From Lacrimispora amygdalina (GTDB lineage Bacteria; Bacillota; Clostridia; Lachnospirales; Lachnospiraceae), in contig NZ_OAOF01000014.1 in the NCBI RefSeq assembly GCF_900205965.1, positions 84,048 to 148,047 of the forward strand: a stretch of 64,000 nucleotides of DNA, written 5' to 3'. Each line of letters starts with the position of its first letter. The first letter of the stretch is position 1. The notes under the pieces were generated by a model that had not been told where the DNA came from, did not search any database, and worked only from the letters and a program-made list of their open reading frames with translations. Of the stretch, positions 41,355 through 50,624 are shown one piece after another. Both the position numbers and the translations under genes were made by a program.

Positions 41355-42386
41355 TTAGCCTAATTCAGCAAAGTACTTAATTGTACGAACCATCTGGCTT
41401 GTATAGGAATTCTCATTGTCATACCAGGAAACAACCTGTACCTGATATAAATCATCACCGATCTTGGAAACCATAGTCTGAGTTGCATCGAATAAAGAAC
41501 CGAATCTCATTCCGATTACATCAGAAGATACGATCGGATCTGTGTTGTATCCGAAAGACTGGCTTGAAGCTGCCTTCATAGCTGCATTGATTCCTTCTGC
41601 AGTAACATCAGAACCCTTAACAACTGCTACTAAGATGGTGGTAGAACCTGTAGGAACCGGAACACGCTGAGCGGAACCGATTAACTTGCCGTTTAATTCA
41701 GGAATAACAAGACCGATTGCTTTAGCAGCACCGGTAGAGTTTGGTACGATGTTTGCTGCACCAGCTCTTGCTCTTCTTAAATCACCTTTTCTGTGAGGTC
41801 CGTCAAGGATCATCTGATCACCTGTGTAAGCATGAATGGTGCTCATGATACCAGACTGGATCGGAGCATAATCATTTAATGCCTTTGCCATAGGAGCAAG
41901 GCAGTTTGTTGTACAGGAAGCAGCGGAGATGATCTTGTCATCTGCTGTTAATACGTTCTCGTTTACGCTGAATACTACAGTTGGCAGATCGTTGCCGGCT
42001 GGAGCAGAGATAACTACTTTCTTAGCGCCTGCATTGATATGAGCCTGGGATTTTTCTTTGGAGCAGTAGAAACCAGTACACTCAAGTACTACGTCTACGC
42101 CGATCTTACCCCAGGGAAGATTTGCAGCATCTTTTTCTGCGTAGATTTTGATGGTTTTTCCATCAACTGTAATAGAATCCTCAGAAGCCTCTACTGTGTG
42201 AGCATTCTCACCATAAAAACCAGCATATCCGCCCTGAGCTGTATCATATTTTAATAAATGTGCTAACATCTTTGGATCTGTTAAATCGTTAATAGCTACT
42301 ACTTCATAGCCTTCTGCGCCAAACATCTGTCTGAAAGCAAGACGGCCAATACGTCCGAAACCGTTAATCGCAACTTTTACTGCCAT
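41355..42386 (-). CDS. gap: Glyceraldehyde-3-phosphate dehydrogenase (type I)
   Basis: Gap oxidises glyceraldehyde 3-phosphate with NAD. The 343 residues have the Rossmann start VKVAINGFGRIGRLAFRQMF, the catalytic cysteine in SAASCTTNCLAPMAKAL, the following histidine in STIHAYTGDQ, and WYDNENSYTSQMVRT at the end. It is the first gene of the glycolytic cluster behind a clear promoter (42449-42477) and RBS AGGAGG. Confidence 0.98.
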   Translation of the reverse strand: MAVKVAINGFGRIGRLAFRQMFGAEGYEVVAINDLTDPKMLAHLLKYDTAQGGYAGFYGENAHTVEASEDSITVDGKTIKIYAEKDAANLPWGKIGVDVVLECTGFYCSKEKSQAHINAGAKKVVISAPAGNDLPTVVFSVNENVLTADDKIISAASCTTNCLAPMAKALNDYAPIQSGIMSTIHAYTGDQMILDGPHRKGDLRRARAGAANIVPNSTGAAKAIGLVIPELNGKLIGSAQRVPVPTGSTTILVAVVKGSDVTAEGINAAMKAASSQSFGYNTDPIVSSDVIGMRFGSLFDATQTMVSKIGDDLYQVQVVSWYDNENSYTSQMVRTIKYFAELG

Positions 42387-42448
42387 AATTCAATTCCTCC
42401 TAAGAATAAAATTAAAAGTGATCGTTAAATATTAATCAACTACCGTTT

Positions 42449-42477
42449 ATTTTACCTAATATTCCAGTAAATAGCAA
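42449..42477 (-). promoter_or_regulatory. Promoter of the gap-pgk-tpiA cluster
   Basis: On the minus strand TTGCTA (42477-42472), a 17-base spacer and TAAAAT (42454-42449) precede gap by about 60 bases. Confidence 0.7.
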
Positions 42478-42514
42478 GTCCTTTTTTTATTTTTATCATT
42501 TCATCACATAATTT

Positions 42515-44185
42515 TTACATTTCGTTCTTGACATATCCGGCAAGATTATAAGCATGATCTGAAATGCGTTCCAGGTTGCTGATCAGGTCCAGAAATACGA
42601 CTCCTGCAGAGCTGCTGCACTCCCCTGTGGAGAGACGCTCGATATGTTTTTCCCTTAATTCTTCCTCCAGTGCATCAACTTCATCTTCATATTGAATCAC
42701 CTTACGGACCTCATCCATATCACCTCTTCTCCTGGCATCTATGGAATGGGAAAACGACTGGGAAGCAGCCTGGCAGATTACCTTAAGATCCGATATTCCT
42801 GTCTCGGAAAATGCCACTTCATGCTCTGACATATACTGGGCCTGTTCTGCCAGATTTTCTGCATGATCACCGACACGTTCAATATCATTAATACTGTAAA
42901 ACAGGTTGTTGACTATTATTTTCTGTTCCTCTGTCAAAGACAGATTGTTGATTTTGACAAGATATTCCGTCAGCATCTTTTCCATATTATTAATCGTCTT
43001 CTCTGTTTTATACACATCCATTGCTTTATTTACATTTTTCGTAAGAACCGCATCTATGGCAAGTAATACATTATCCATGGCAATCTGTCCCATATGAACC
43101 ACTTCCATGGCTGCTGTATCCACAGCAAATGCAGGTGTTTCAAAGATTCTTTCATCCAGATGCTTCATGGTTTCACTTTCCTGATCCATACCTTCTTCTG
43201 AATTCTCTTTCACATCCGGTACCACAAAACCGGACAATTTCACCAGCTGGTTAGCAAACGGAAACAGAATCAGGGTATTGGTTAAATTAAATATTGTGTG
43301 GAAAATAGAAATCTGCACTGCAGTAATGTTATGGCCTGCTATCTGTGGCAGTGCTATAAAAATAAGAAAGGAGATTATACCAAATAATGTTGAGCCAATG
43401 ATATTAAACGAAAGATGAATCACCGCAGCCCGTTTAGCCGTTCTGGAACTGCCAATGCAGGAGATCATTGCAGTAACACATGAACCGATATTCTGTCCGA
43501 GAGTGATGAAAATAGCTGCATTGGTTGTAACCACTCCATTCATGGCAAGCGTCTGTAAAATACCAACAGAAGCGGACGAGCTCTGTAAAAGAGCTGTTAC
43601 CAGTGCTCCGATCATCATTCCCAGAAACGGATTATTTCCGAGAACACGAAATGCCTCCGAGAATATGGGAGCATCTGTATAAGGCGAAATTGCACCTGAC
43701 ATAAAATCAAGTCCGATAAACAGCATGCCAAGTCCAACCAGTATCTCACCAATGGTTCTGGTTTTCTGCTTTTTCGCAAACAGAAGAAGAACCGCTCCGA
43801 TTCCGACGAGAAGCGGGGCTGAGAAGGAGGGCTGAAATATAGAAAATGCGTCTCCCAGCTGGTTCATGGAAACGATCCACGCTGTAATGGTGGTTCCAAT
43901 GTTTGCACCCATAATTACACCAACAGCCTGAGTCAGATTTAAAACTCCTGCACTTACGAAACCGACAACCATAACCGTTGTAGCTCCGCTGCTCTGGATA
44001 ATGGCTGTAATCAGTGCACCGAGAAGCACTGCCATAATCCGGTTGTTTGTAAGCATTCCTAAAAACTGGCTCATCCGGCTGCCTGCGCTTTTCTGCATAC
44101 CGTCTGCCATGATACTCATACCATACAAAAACAGTCCCAGCCCTCCGATAAATCCAAACAGACTCGCTATGTCATTGACCGACAT
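42515..44185 (-). CDS. Na/Pi cotransporter family protein with PhoU-like domain
   Basis: This 556-residue membrane protein has two repeated Na/Pi (NptA/PF02690-type) halves in the first ~310 residues, each carrying the QSSGATT or QSSSASVG motif. A C-terminal PhoU-like helical domain follows (residues ~340-556, with IGRVGDHAENLAEQ-type helix bundle near DIERVGDHAENL and LERISDHAYNL). The fusion is common in Firmicutes and couples phosphate or another anion to sodium. It stands alone, with RBS AGGAGGTAAC. Confidence 0.93.
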   Translation of the reverse strand: MSVNDIASLFGFIGGLGLFLYGMSIMADGMQKSAGSRMSQFLGMLTNNRIMAVLLGALITAIIQSSGATTVMVVGFVSAGVLNLTQAVGVIMGANIGTTITAWIVSMNQLGDAFSIFQPSFSAPLLVGIGAVLLLFAKKQKTRTIGEILVGLGMLFIGLDFMSGAISPYTDAPIFSEAFRVLGNNPFLGMMIGALVTALLQSSSASVGILQTLAMNGVVTTNAAIFITLGQNIGSCVTAMISCIGSSRTAKRAAVIHLSFNIIGSTLFGIISFLIFIALPQIAGHNITAVQISIFHTIFNLTNTLILFPFANQLVKLSGFVVPDVKENSEEGMDQESETMKHLDERIFETPAFAVDTAAMEVVHMGQIAMDNVLLAIDAVLTKNVNKAMDVYKTEKTINNMEKMLTEYLVKINNLSLTEEQKIIVNNLFYSINDIERVGDHAENLAEQAQYMSEHEVAFSETGISDLKVICQAASQSFSHSIDARRRGDMDEVRKVIQYEDEVDALEEELREKHIERLSTGECSSSAGVVFLDLISNLERISDHAYNLAGYVKNEM

Positions 44186-44350
44186 TTGTTACCTCCTTGT
44201 AACCGCTATGTATTTTTTTCTGCAGATCCATGGTCTGGCACAGATCTGCACCGTTTAAAATAATAACATAGAAGGATTTCTTTTTTCAACGGTTTTTAAA
44301 ATTTATGTAAAGATTTGATGAAATTTAGGTAAAACCGTCATATGGGATCA

Positions 44351-44379
44351 TTGCAATTCTTTTATTGATTGTTTATAAT
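44351..44379 (+). promoter_or_regulatory. Promoter of the PHP phosphatase-sda operon
   Basis: TTGCAA (44351-44356), a 17-base spacer and TATAAT (44374-44379) lie 28 bases before the ATG at 44408. The in-frame ATG at 44369-44371 (upstream frame) falls in the promoter spacer and is rejected. Confidence 0.8.
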
Positions 44380-44407
44380 GAACTTAATTTTTGGAAAGGA
44401 GAACCCA

Positions 44408-45205
44408 ATGCTGCCAGATTATCACTTTCACTCAGATTTTTCAGGTGACTCCAACACTCCCATAAGAAGCCAGATTGAGCAGGCTTTATTACTTGGAATG
44501 AAATCCATATGTGTAACGGACCACCATGATTATGATGTGGATTCACCCATCGACTTTACCTTAGATCTGGACTTATATTTTCATACCATGTCCCAGCTGA
44601 GGGAAGAGTATAAAAACCGCATTGATTTACGTATCGGTATCGAGTTGGGACTGCAGCCTCATTTATCCCATTATTACAAAGAGCTGCTTCACCGTTATGA
44701 TTTTGATTATGTGATTGGATCCACCCACTTTATCAACCGTAAGGATGCCGCCTATCCGGAATTTTTTGAAGGAAAGCGGGAGGAAGAAGCATATCTTCAG
44801 TATTTTGAGGCGACACTGGATAATGTAAGAATTCCGGATGCCTATGATACTGCCGGACACATGGATTATATTGTCCGTTACGGACCGAATAAAGCCGCTT
44901 TTTACAGCTATCAGGCCTACCAGGAAATCATTGATCAGATATTAAAAACTGTCATTGAAATGGGAAAAGGAATCGAATTAAATACCGCAGGCTTTCGAAA
45001 GGGAATCGGACAGCCAAACCCCTCCGCAGATATCTTAAAACGTTACCGGGAACTGGGCGGTGAGATTATTACAATTGGATCGGATGCTCACATACCGGAA
45101 GACTTAGGCGGTGATTTTCAGACTGGAACGGAGCTGTTAAGACACTGTGGATTTGCCTATTATACAGAATTCAAGAAAAGAAAGCCGGAATTCAAACCAC
45201 TCTGA
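44408..45205 (+). CDS. PHP-domain histidinol-phosphatase (HisK/HisJ type)
   Basis: The start is ATG at 44408 behind GGAAAGGAG, giving 265 residues. It is a PHP metal-dependent phosphatase with DYHFHSDFSGDSNTPIR at the N-terminus. It continues with VTDHHDYDVDS, GIELGLQPHLSHYYKELL, GSTHFINRKD, AGHMDYIVRYGPN and GSDAHIPEDLGGDF, which supply metal-binding residues of the HisJ/K family. It would hydrolyse histidinol phosphate in histidine synthesis. No other his gene is near, and it heads an operon with serine dehydratase, so another small phosphate ester is possible. Confidence 0.85.
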   Translation: MLPDYHFHSDFSGDSNTPIRSQIEQALLLGMKSICVTDHHDYDVDSPIDFTLDLDLYFHTMSQLREEYKNRIDLRIGIELGLQPHLSHYYKELLHRYDFDYVIGSTHFINRKDAAYPEFFEGKREEEAYLQYFEATLDNVRIPDAYDTAGHMDYIVRYGPNKAAFYSYQAYQEIIDQILKTVIEMGKGIELNTAGFRKGIGQPNPSADILKRYRELGGEIITIGSDAHIPEDLGGDFQTGTELLRHCGFAYYTEFKKRKPEFKPL

Positions 45206-45238
45206 TGCAGTTAAGACAAAACGAATTGGAGAATTAAC

Positions 45239-45898
45239 ATGAATGTATTTGATATCTTGGGGCCCGTAATGATCGGCCCCTCCAGCTCCCATACAGCAGG
45301 AGCCGCGCGGATCGGTAAGACTGCTGCGCTTCTTCTTGGAGAGCCGGTTGTAAAAGCGGATATTCTGTTTCACGGCTCCTTTGCAAAGACCTATAAAGGC
45401 CATGGCAGCGACAAAGCTATTGTAGGGGGGATTTTAAAGTATGATCCCTGGGACCCGGGAATCAGAACCAGCCTGGAAACTGCCAACAGACTGGGGATTC
45501 TTATAAACATTCATACGGGTATCATTGAAAATGTCCATCCCAATACAGCCCTGGTTACGCTGACCGGTGCGGACGGCAAGATTCTTTCTGTTCAGGGTTC
45601 TTCCGTTGGAGGCGGCAATATTGAAATTACAAGAATTAATGATATGGAAGTATATTTTACAGGTCAGAAAACCACATTAATTGTGATGCATCAGGACGTT
45701 CCCGGTATTATTGCCCATGTCACAAACCTGGTTGCTGCAGGGTATGCCAATATCTGCAATTTCCGGTTAAACCGGCAGGAAAAAGGTGGAATTGCAATCA
45801 TGATTATTGAGACAGATTCTGATATTGACCCTTCTCTGGTTTCACAAATCCGGGAGCTTTCCTATGTTTACAATACTATTCTTTTAAAAATGGGCTGA
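45239..45898 (+). CDS. sdaAB: L-serine dehydratase, iron-sulphur type, beta subunit
   Basis: SdaAB and SdaAA form the iron-sulphur L-serine dehydratase that yields pyruvate and ammonia. The 219-residue beta subunit has ILGPVMIGPSSSHTAGAARIG at the start and HGSFAKTYKGHGSDKAIVGG. A C-terminal ACT domain (TLIVMHQDVPGIIAHVTNLV) probably senses serine. It follows the PHP phosphatase by 33 bases and is followed by sdaAA after 25. Confidence 0.97.
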   Translation: MNVFDILGPVMIGPSSSHTAGAARIGKTAALLLGEPVVKADILFHGSFAKTYKGHGSDKAIVGGILKYDPWDPGIRTSLETANRLGILINIHTGIIENVHPNTALVTLTGADGKILSVQGSSVGGGNIEITRINDMEVYFTGQKTTLIVMHQDVPGIIAHVTNLVAAGYANICNFRLNRQEKGGIAIMIIETDSDIDPSLVSQIRELSYVYNTILLKMG

Positions 45899-45923
45899 AA
45901 GAATCAGCAGGCAGGAGAAAACA

Positions 45924-46811
45924 ATGAAACTGAACTATCATTCTGTAGAAGAACTGGTTCATGCCGCTTCCACACACAACAAAAAAATCTCTGAAATTGT
46001 CCTGGAGCAGCAGGCCTATGATATGGAAACAACAATGGAACAAGTCTATGCCACGATGGAAAGCAGCTTTGATGTGATGCGGCAGTCTGTGATCAGCGGA
46101 CTGGATGAAACCCTTCGTTCCCCCAGCGGTTTATCCGGCGGAGCTGCTGCAAAGTTAAAAAAAGCTGTAGACGAAGGAAGTAATCATTACGGTCATCTAC
46201 TGGGCAATGCCATCAGCATGGCACTGGCAGTAACGGAATACAATTCCTGCATGGGTAAAATTGTTGCAGCGCCTACTGCCGGATCCTGCGGAGTAATTCC
46301 AGCAGCCCTGATTTCTGTAATGGATGAATACAATGTGTCCAGGCATACAATTATCATGTCCTTGTTTACCGCCTCAGCCATCGGCATGGTAATCGCCAGT
46401 CTTGCAAGCATTGCAGGAGCTGAGGGCGGCTGTCAGGCTGAAGTCGGCTCCGCTTCTGCCATGGCTGCTGCCGCACTGACTGAGATTTTTGACGGTACCC
46501 CACAGATGGTATCCCACAGCTGTGCAATTGCCCTTAAAAATACCATGGGCCTTGTCTGTGATCCGGTAGCCGGACTGGTGGAGGTTCCCTGCATCAAACG
46601 GAATGCTATGGGAGTTGCCAACGCCTTCACTGCTTCCGAGCTTGCCCTGGCAGGGATAAATAGCATTATTCCTGCAGATGAGGTGATTCTTGCCATGAAG
46701 CAGGTGGGAAATCTGATGCCCTCATCGTTAAAGGAAACGGCGGAAGGCGGTCTGGCTGCCACTCCAACCGGATGCCGTTTATGCAGCCAGATCTTCGGTC
46801 CCAGACTCTGA
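45924..46811 (+). CDS. sdaAA: L-serine dehydratase, iron-sulphur type, alpha subunit
   Basis: This 295-residue subunit carries the 4Fe-4S cluster. Cysteine-bearing segments are AAPTAGSCGVIPAALIS, AGAEGGCQAEVGSASA, GLVCDPVAGLVEVPCIKRN and TPTGCRLCSQIFG. The pair feeds serine into pyruvate and suits an amino-acid-fermenting anaerobe. It is complete and ends six bases before a convergent gene. Confidence 0.97.
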   Translation: MKLNYHSVEELVHAASTHNKKISEIVLEQQAYDMETTMEQVYATMESSFDVMRQSVISGLDETLRSPSGLSGGAAAKLKKAVDEGSNHYGHLLGNAISMALAVTEYNSCMGKIVAAPTAGSCGVIPAALISVMDEYNVSRHTIIMSLFTASAIGMVIASLASIAGAEGGCQAEVGSASAMAAAALTEIFDGTPQMVSHSCAIALKNTMGLVCDPVAGLVEVPCIKRNAMGVANAFTASELALAGINSIIPADEVILAMKQVGNLMPSSLKETAEGGLAATPTGCRLCSQIFGPRL

Positions 46812-46817
46812 GATGTT

Positions 46818-47285
46818 TCATTTCTTAATCTTTGAAGAAAGAAATCTATAAAAATCATCTGTTTCTTCCTTTAATATGCGGTTTGGCAGAACAAATCCAT
46901 GAGTGGAATTTAAGAATACAAGAATCATGGAGGGCTTTCTGGCAATGCGCTTGATTTTGTTCCAGCTTATTTCCTGTTTTCCCTCGCCCTGTCTTACATG
47001 AATCCCTGATTCATCAAACCAAATCCATGTTTCCTGACCGGCTGCTGCCTGCTTTCTGGCTTTTGTGTACACTGCAAGAGGCTGAATAACCGGAAAGAGG
47101 CAGCACGCAAAAATCAGGCAGACTCTGAACAGCAGCCCGGCAGATTCCCATTTGACAATGGTAAGCGTTAAAACTGCTGCGGTAAAAATCACGTTGCACA
47201 CCCCTACCATTGATCCGTAGATATAGTACATGGACAGCTGCCAGATATCGGTAGCCGTATTCCGGTATGTGTACTCATATTTCAT
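46818..47285 (-). CDS. YcxB-like membrane protein
   Basis: This 155-residue protein has two membrane helices (about residues 22-45 and 50-72) and a C-terminal YcxB-like PH-fold domain (WIWFDESGIHVRQGEGKQEI, SWNKIKRIARKPSMILVFLN, HGFVLPNRIL). The family is of unknown function. It converges with sdaAA and is probably a single-gene unit with RBS GGGAGG. Confidence 0.85.
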   Translation of the reverse strand: MKYEYTYRNTATDIWQLSMYYIYGSMVGVCNVIFTAAVLTLTIVKWESAGLLFRVCLIFACCLFPVIQPLAVYTKARKQAAAGQETWIWFDESGIHVRQGEGKQEISWNKIKRIARKPSMILVFLNSTHGFVLPNRILKEETDDFYRFLSSKIKK

Positions 47286-47305
47286 ATTACTTTCCTCCCA
47301 TAACA

Positions 47306-47339
47306 GAAATCAGGCATTGAAAATACAATGCCTGATTTC
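47306..47339 (-). terminator. Terminator after TRAP transporter genes
   Basis: A 14-bp perfect stem GAAATCAGGCATTG / CAATGCCTGATTTC lies 11 bases after the large permease stop. The minus strand then has TTCTGTTATG, a weak T run. Confidence 0.75.
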
Positions 47340-47350
47340 AAAAGTGCTTA

Positions 47351-48643
47351 TCATTTTGCAAATAAGGACGGTAACCAAAGACTGGTTGCCGGTACAAATG
47401 TAATTAATAACAGGGTAACAATCATACAGACATAGAATGGGAAAGCGGCCTTAACCACCTTTTCCATAGGGATCTTAGCTACTGCAGATCCGATAAACAA
47501 AACGGCGCCAACCGGTGGGGTTAAAAGTCCGATTCCACAGTTTAATATCATAATAATACCAAACTGAATTGGATCAATACCAATGGAAGTTGCAATTGGC
47601 AGTAAAATAGGTGTTGCAATTAAAATAATCGGTGACATATCCATGATACAGCCAAGCACCAGAAGAATCAGATTCAGCAGCAGGGCCAGAATAACCGGAT
47701 TGGAGGTAACTCCTGTAATTGCACGAGCTGCCATATCCGGAACATGGAGAGTGGTGAGACAATAGCCGAACACATTGGAAGTTGCGATGAGAATCAGAAC
47801 TATTGCAAGTGTATTCACGCAGTCCTCCATTACTCTCCAGACACCTTTCCAGTTCAGTCCCTTGTAAATAAAGACACTGACAAGAAGGCTGTAGATAACA
47901 GCAACGGCTGCTGACTCTGTTGCAGTAAATGCACCGCCAACGACACCAAACACAACAATTAACACGGCTGCAAGTGCCCAGAAAGAGTTGCCCAGCTGCT
48001 TCACCAGATTTTTAATACTGAATCTTTCCCCCTTAGGATAATTTCTTTTTACAGAAATAATATAGGAACCAATCATAAGGGAAAGAGCAAGGATTGCTCC
48101 TGGAACGTAACCGGCAAGGAATAAGCTTCCTACCGATATACCGCCTGCTGTTGTGGCGTAAATTACCATATTATGGCTTGGTGGTACAAGAAGTCCCTCA
48201 CAGGATGAGGTAATTGTAACTGCAGTTGAAAAATCATCATCATATCCCTGATCTACCATCATAGGAATAAGAATTGATCCCAGAGATGCGGTATCAGCAG
48301 CTGCAGAACCGGAGATTCCTCCAAAGAAGTAAGATGCAACGATATTTACCATGGCCATACCGCCCCGCATCCAGCCCACACAGGCATTGGCAAGATCAAT
48401 CAGTTTTTCAGAAATACCGCCGGATCCCATGAGAACACCCATGGTAATAAAGAACGGTACTGCCATTAAACTGAAGGAACTGATTCCTTTTACCATCTGC
48501 TGACAGATAACCGCAAGGGAACTTCCCTGTGCAAGCAGACACAATACGGCAGATAAAGCTACGGCATAAGCGATTGGAAACCGCAGGAAAACCATGAGAA
48601 AGAAACTTCCCAGTAAGACCAGGATTGCAATATTAGCGCTCAT
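47351..48643 (-). CDS. dctM: TRAP transporter large permease (DctM)
   Basis: TRAP systems use a sodium or proton gradient with a binding protein to import organic acids. This 430-residue permease has about 12 hydrophobic helices. DctM signatures are FFITMGVLMGSGGISEKLID, SSYFFGGISGSAAADTASLG-type motif (FGGISGSAAADTASLGSILI) and PPSHNMVIYATTAGGISVG. It overlaps dctQ by one base and ends the operon. Confidence 0.95.
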   Translation of the reverse strand: MSANIAILVLLGSFFLMVFLRFPIAYAVALSAVLCLLAQGSSLAVICQQMVKGISSFSLMAVPFFITMGVLMGSGGISEKLIDLANACVGWMRGGMAMVNIVASYFFGGISGSAAADTASLGSILIPMMVDQGYDDDFSTAVTITSSCEGLLVPPSHNMVIYATTAGGISVGSLFLAGYVPGAILALSLMIGSYIISVKRNYPKGERFSIKNLVKQLGNSFWALAAVLIVVFGVVGGAFTATESAAVAVIYSLLVSVFIYKGLNWKGVWRVMEDCVNTLAIVLILIATSNVFGYCLTTLHVPDMAARAITGVTSNPVILALLLNLILLVLGCIMDMSPIILIATPILLPIATSIGIDPIQFGIIMILNCGIGLLTPPVGAVLFIGSAVAKIPMEKVVKAAFPFYVCMIVTLLLITFVPATSLWLPSLFAK

Positions 48644-49167
48644 CAGAGATTTTCCTCCTTTACAAACAGTTTTTTCACATCATTGTACATAGCTTCCAGT
48701 TCAAATATAATCATTGCACCACCTGCTAATGGAACAGGGAAATACATCCAAAATCTGGAAAGCGTTGGCATGCTGGTATAAAAGCCCTTTGATCCGATCC
48801 CATGAGCATACTTCCAGCCTACTGTCAGCATGATCACTGCAAGAATAAGAATGGAGATATCTGCCAGAATATCAAGAACTATGATCAGTTTCTTTGGCAG
48901 ATATCTGTCCAGTGCAGTCATACGGATATGAGACCCTTTCCGAATGGCAAGAGCAGCGGACAATACCGCCATATAACTCATAAAAGTTAAAACCACTTCT
49001 TCACTCCATGCCGGATCCGGAATAAATGGGGTATATCTTCCGGCCACAGACATTGTGGTTATCAGAACATCCCCGATCAAAAGTATCTTACATACAAACA
49101 AAACAATCTTATACGCGATATCATAAGCCGGTTTTATTTTATCAATTGTTTTGAAAATTTCTGGCAT
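48643..49167 (-). CDS. dctQ: TRAP transporter small permease (DctQ)
   Basis: This 174-residue four-helix membrane protein is the small TRAP subunit. It has WSEEVVLTFMSYMAVLSAAL, the conserved IRKGSHIRMTALDRYLP and AGGAMIIFELEAMYNDV at the end. It lies between dctP and dctM with a hairpin before it. Confidence 0.93.
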   Translation of the reverse strand: MPEIFKTIDKIKPAYDIAYKIVLFVCKILLIGDVLITTMSVAGRYTPFIPDPAWSEEVVLTFMSYMAVLSAALAIRKGSHIRMTALDRYLPKKLIIVLDILADISILILAVIMLTVGWKYAHGIGSKGFYTSMPTLSRFWMYFPVPLAGGAMIIFELEAMYNDVKKLFVKEENL

Positions 49168-49188
49168 ATAGAACCCCTTTCTAATAAC

Positions 49189-49221
49189 TGGGGCACAGAA
49201 AGCTTAATTTTCTGTGCCCCA
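49189..49221 (-). terminator. Intercistronic hairpin between dctP and dctQ
   Basis: TGGGGCACAGAAA (49189-49201) pairs with TTTCTGTGCCCCA (49209-49221), a 13-bp perfect stem in the gap between the binding-protein gene and permeases. No long T run follows, so it may stabilise dctP mRNA and give the usual excess of binding protein. Confidence 0.75.
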
Positions 49222-49235
49222 ACTGTTAACGCTGA

Positions 49236-50333
49236 TTATTTCATATCAAGAATCTCCTGATATAATTCTGCATTATCCTTTGTGTTTTCAGCAATAACGT
49301 CCTTGCAGGCCTCCTGCCATGGTGTCATGTCTTTTACTTCAACGATATTAACACCATCAGCCTTCAGACTATCCAGAACTTCATTTTCTGCATCCTGGGA
49401 AAGTTTCTGATTAAAGTCAGAAGCATACTTAGCAGCTTCTGTCATAGCTTTCTGCTGATTCTCGGTTAATTTATCCCAGGAAGCATCTGAAATAATAACC
49501 TGAATGGCACCCAGAGTATGTCCGTCAAGAATTAAGTTTGGTGCAACCTCCTGGAATGCATTGCCTTTATAGTTGGCAATGGGCTGTTCAGCAACATCAA
49601 CCACACCGGTCTGAAGAGCGGAATAAAGCTCGTTCATACTTACAACTGTCGGATTTGCGCCTAATGCACTTACCATACCTGTCATTACAGGGTCACTGGA
49701 TACACGGACTTTTAATCCTTTCATATCTTCAATGCTGTTAATCGGTTTTTTAGAGAAGAAATGGCGGAAACCTTCCTCACCATAGAATAAACCTCTTACT
49801 CCCAGCCCGATGTCATGCGGTTCCATTAAGAACTCAGGTGCCAGATCGCTCTTTACAAATTTCCAGTAATGATCACGGCCTGCAAATGTGTATGGGATAG
49901 ATATCAGCTTGGACTTATTTGCACCATAGCTGGTAAGAGCAAATGCAGAGATACGTGACATATCAATAGTTCCGCCTCCGCCAAGCATGTTATCAAGAAC
50001 ATCATTTTCTGCACCTAAAACACCGCTGGCCTGTAAATCAATTTTAATAGATCCACCGGACAGTTCTTCTACTTTCTCCTTAAATGCCTGATCGGTTTTA
50101 CCTACAATGGTGTCTAATGGATTTACTTCTGCGTAAACAAGTGTTACCTGTGGATCTGTGGAAGAAGCTTCTTTCGTTTCTCCTCCCTTAGTTGTCTCGC
50201 CTGCCGCTGCAGTCGTTGCTGCTGCAGTGGTTCCCTCCGCAGCGGTATCATTCTTAGCAGCACCGCCGCATGCTGTCAGTGATAATGCTGCAATTGCAGC
50301 TATCATTAACGCACTCAGTCCTCTTTTTTTCAT
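49236..50333 (-). CDS. dctP: TRAP transporter solute-binding lipoprotein (DctP)
   Basis: The start is ATG at 50333, behind AAGGAGGGG, giving 365 residues. It has a lipoprotein signal with lipobox LTAC and a low-complexity Ala/Thr/Gly/Glu linker. The DctP domain follows: TLVYAEVNPLDTIVGKTDQA, GLGVRGLFYGEEGFRHFFSK, MKGLKVRVSSDPVMTGMVSA and VVSMNELYSALQTGVVDVAE with the arginine that binds a carboxylate. The substrate is probably an organic acid; it cannot be specified. Confidence 0.95.
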   Translation of the reverse strand: MKKRGLSALMIAAIAALSLTACGGAAKNDTAAEGTTAAATTAAAGETTKGGETKEASSTDPQVTLVYAEVNPLDTIVGKTDQAFKEKVEELSGGSIKIDLQASGVLGAENDVLDNMLGGGGTIDMSRISAFALTSYGANKSKLISIPYTFAGRDHYWKFVKSDLAPEFLMEPHDIGLGVRGLFYGEEGFRHFFSKKPINSIEDMKGLKVRVSSDPVMTGMVSALGANPTVVSMNELYSALQTGVVDVAEQPIANYKGNAFQEVAPNLILDGHTLGAIQVIISDASWDKLTENQQKAMTEAAKYASDFNQKLSQDAENEVLDSLKADGVNIVEVKDMTPWQEACKDVIAENTKDNAELYQEILDMK

Positions 50334-50553
50334 GATATAACCCCTCCTTATAAATTTCATTGCCTGATAGAAACCTTTACTTACTTATGTTTCCCCAGCG
50401 AACTAATTCTAACACACAAAATTTAATAAAACTACGGTAAAAAATTGCGAAACCTAGTATTATTTTAACATCTTCTTCTATTAGTATCCTTACTTTTATA
50501 GAAAACATGAACATTGTTTTTGATTTTTTATGGTTTTGTTTGACACATCCTTC

Positions 50554-50609
50554 AAAAAAAGGATCCGTACATATGAATCGGGGCTGCCTCATCATATACG
50601 GATCCTTTT
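50554..50609 (-). terminator. argH terminator
   Basis: AAAAGGATCCGTA (50557-50569) with flanking CATATGA pairs with TCATATACGGATCCTTTT (50592-50609). On the minus strand the stem is followed by a run of seven T. It lies after the argH stop at 50625. Confidence 0.85.
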
Positions 50610-50624
50610 ATATTTTGTTTATTT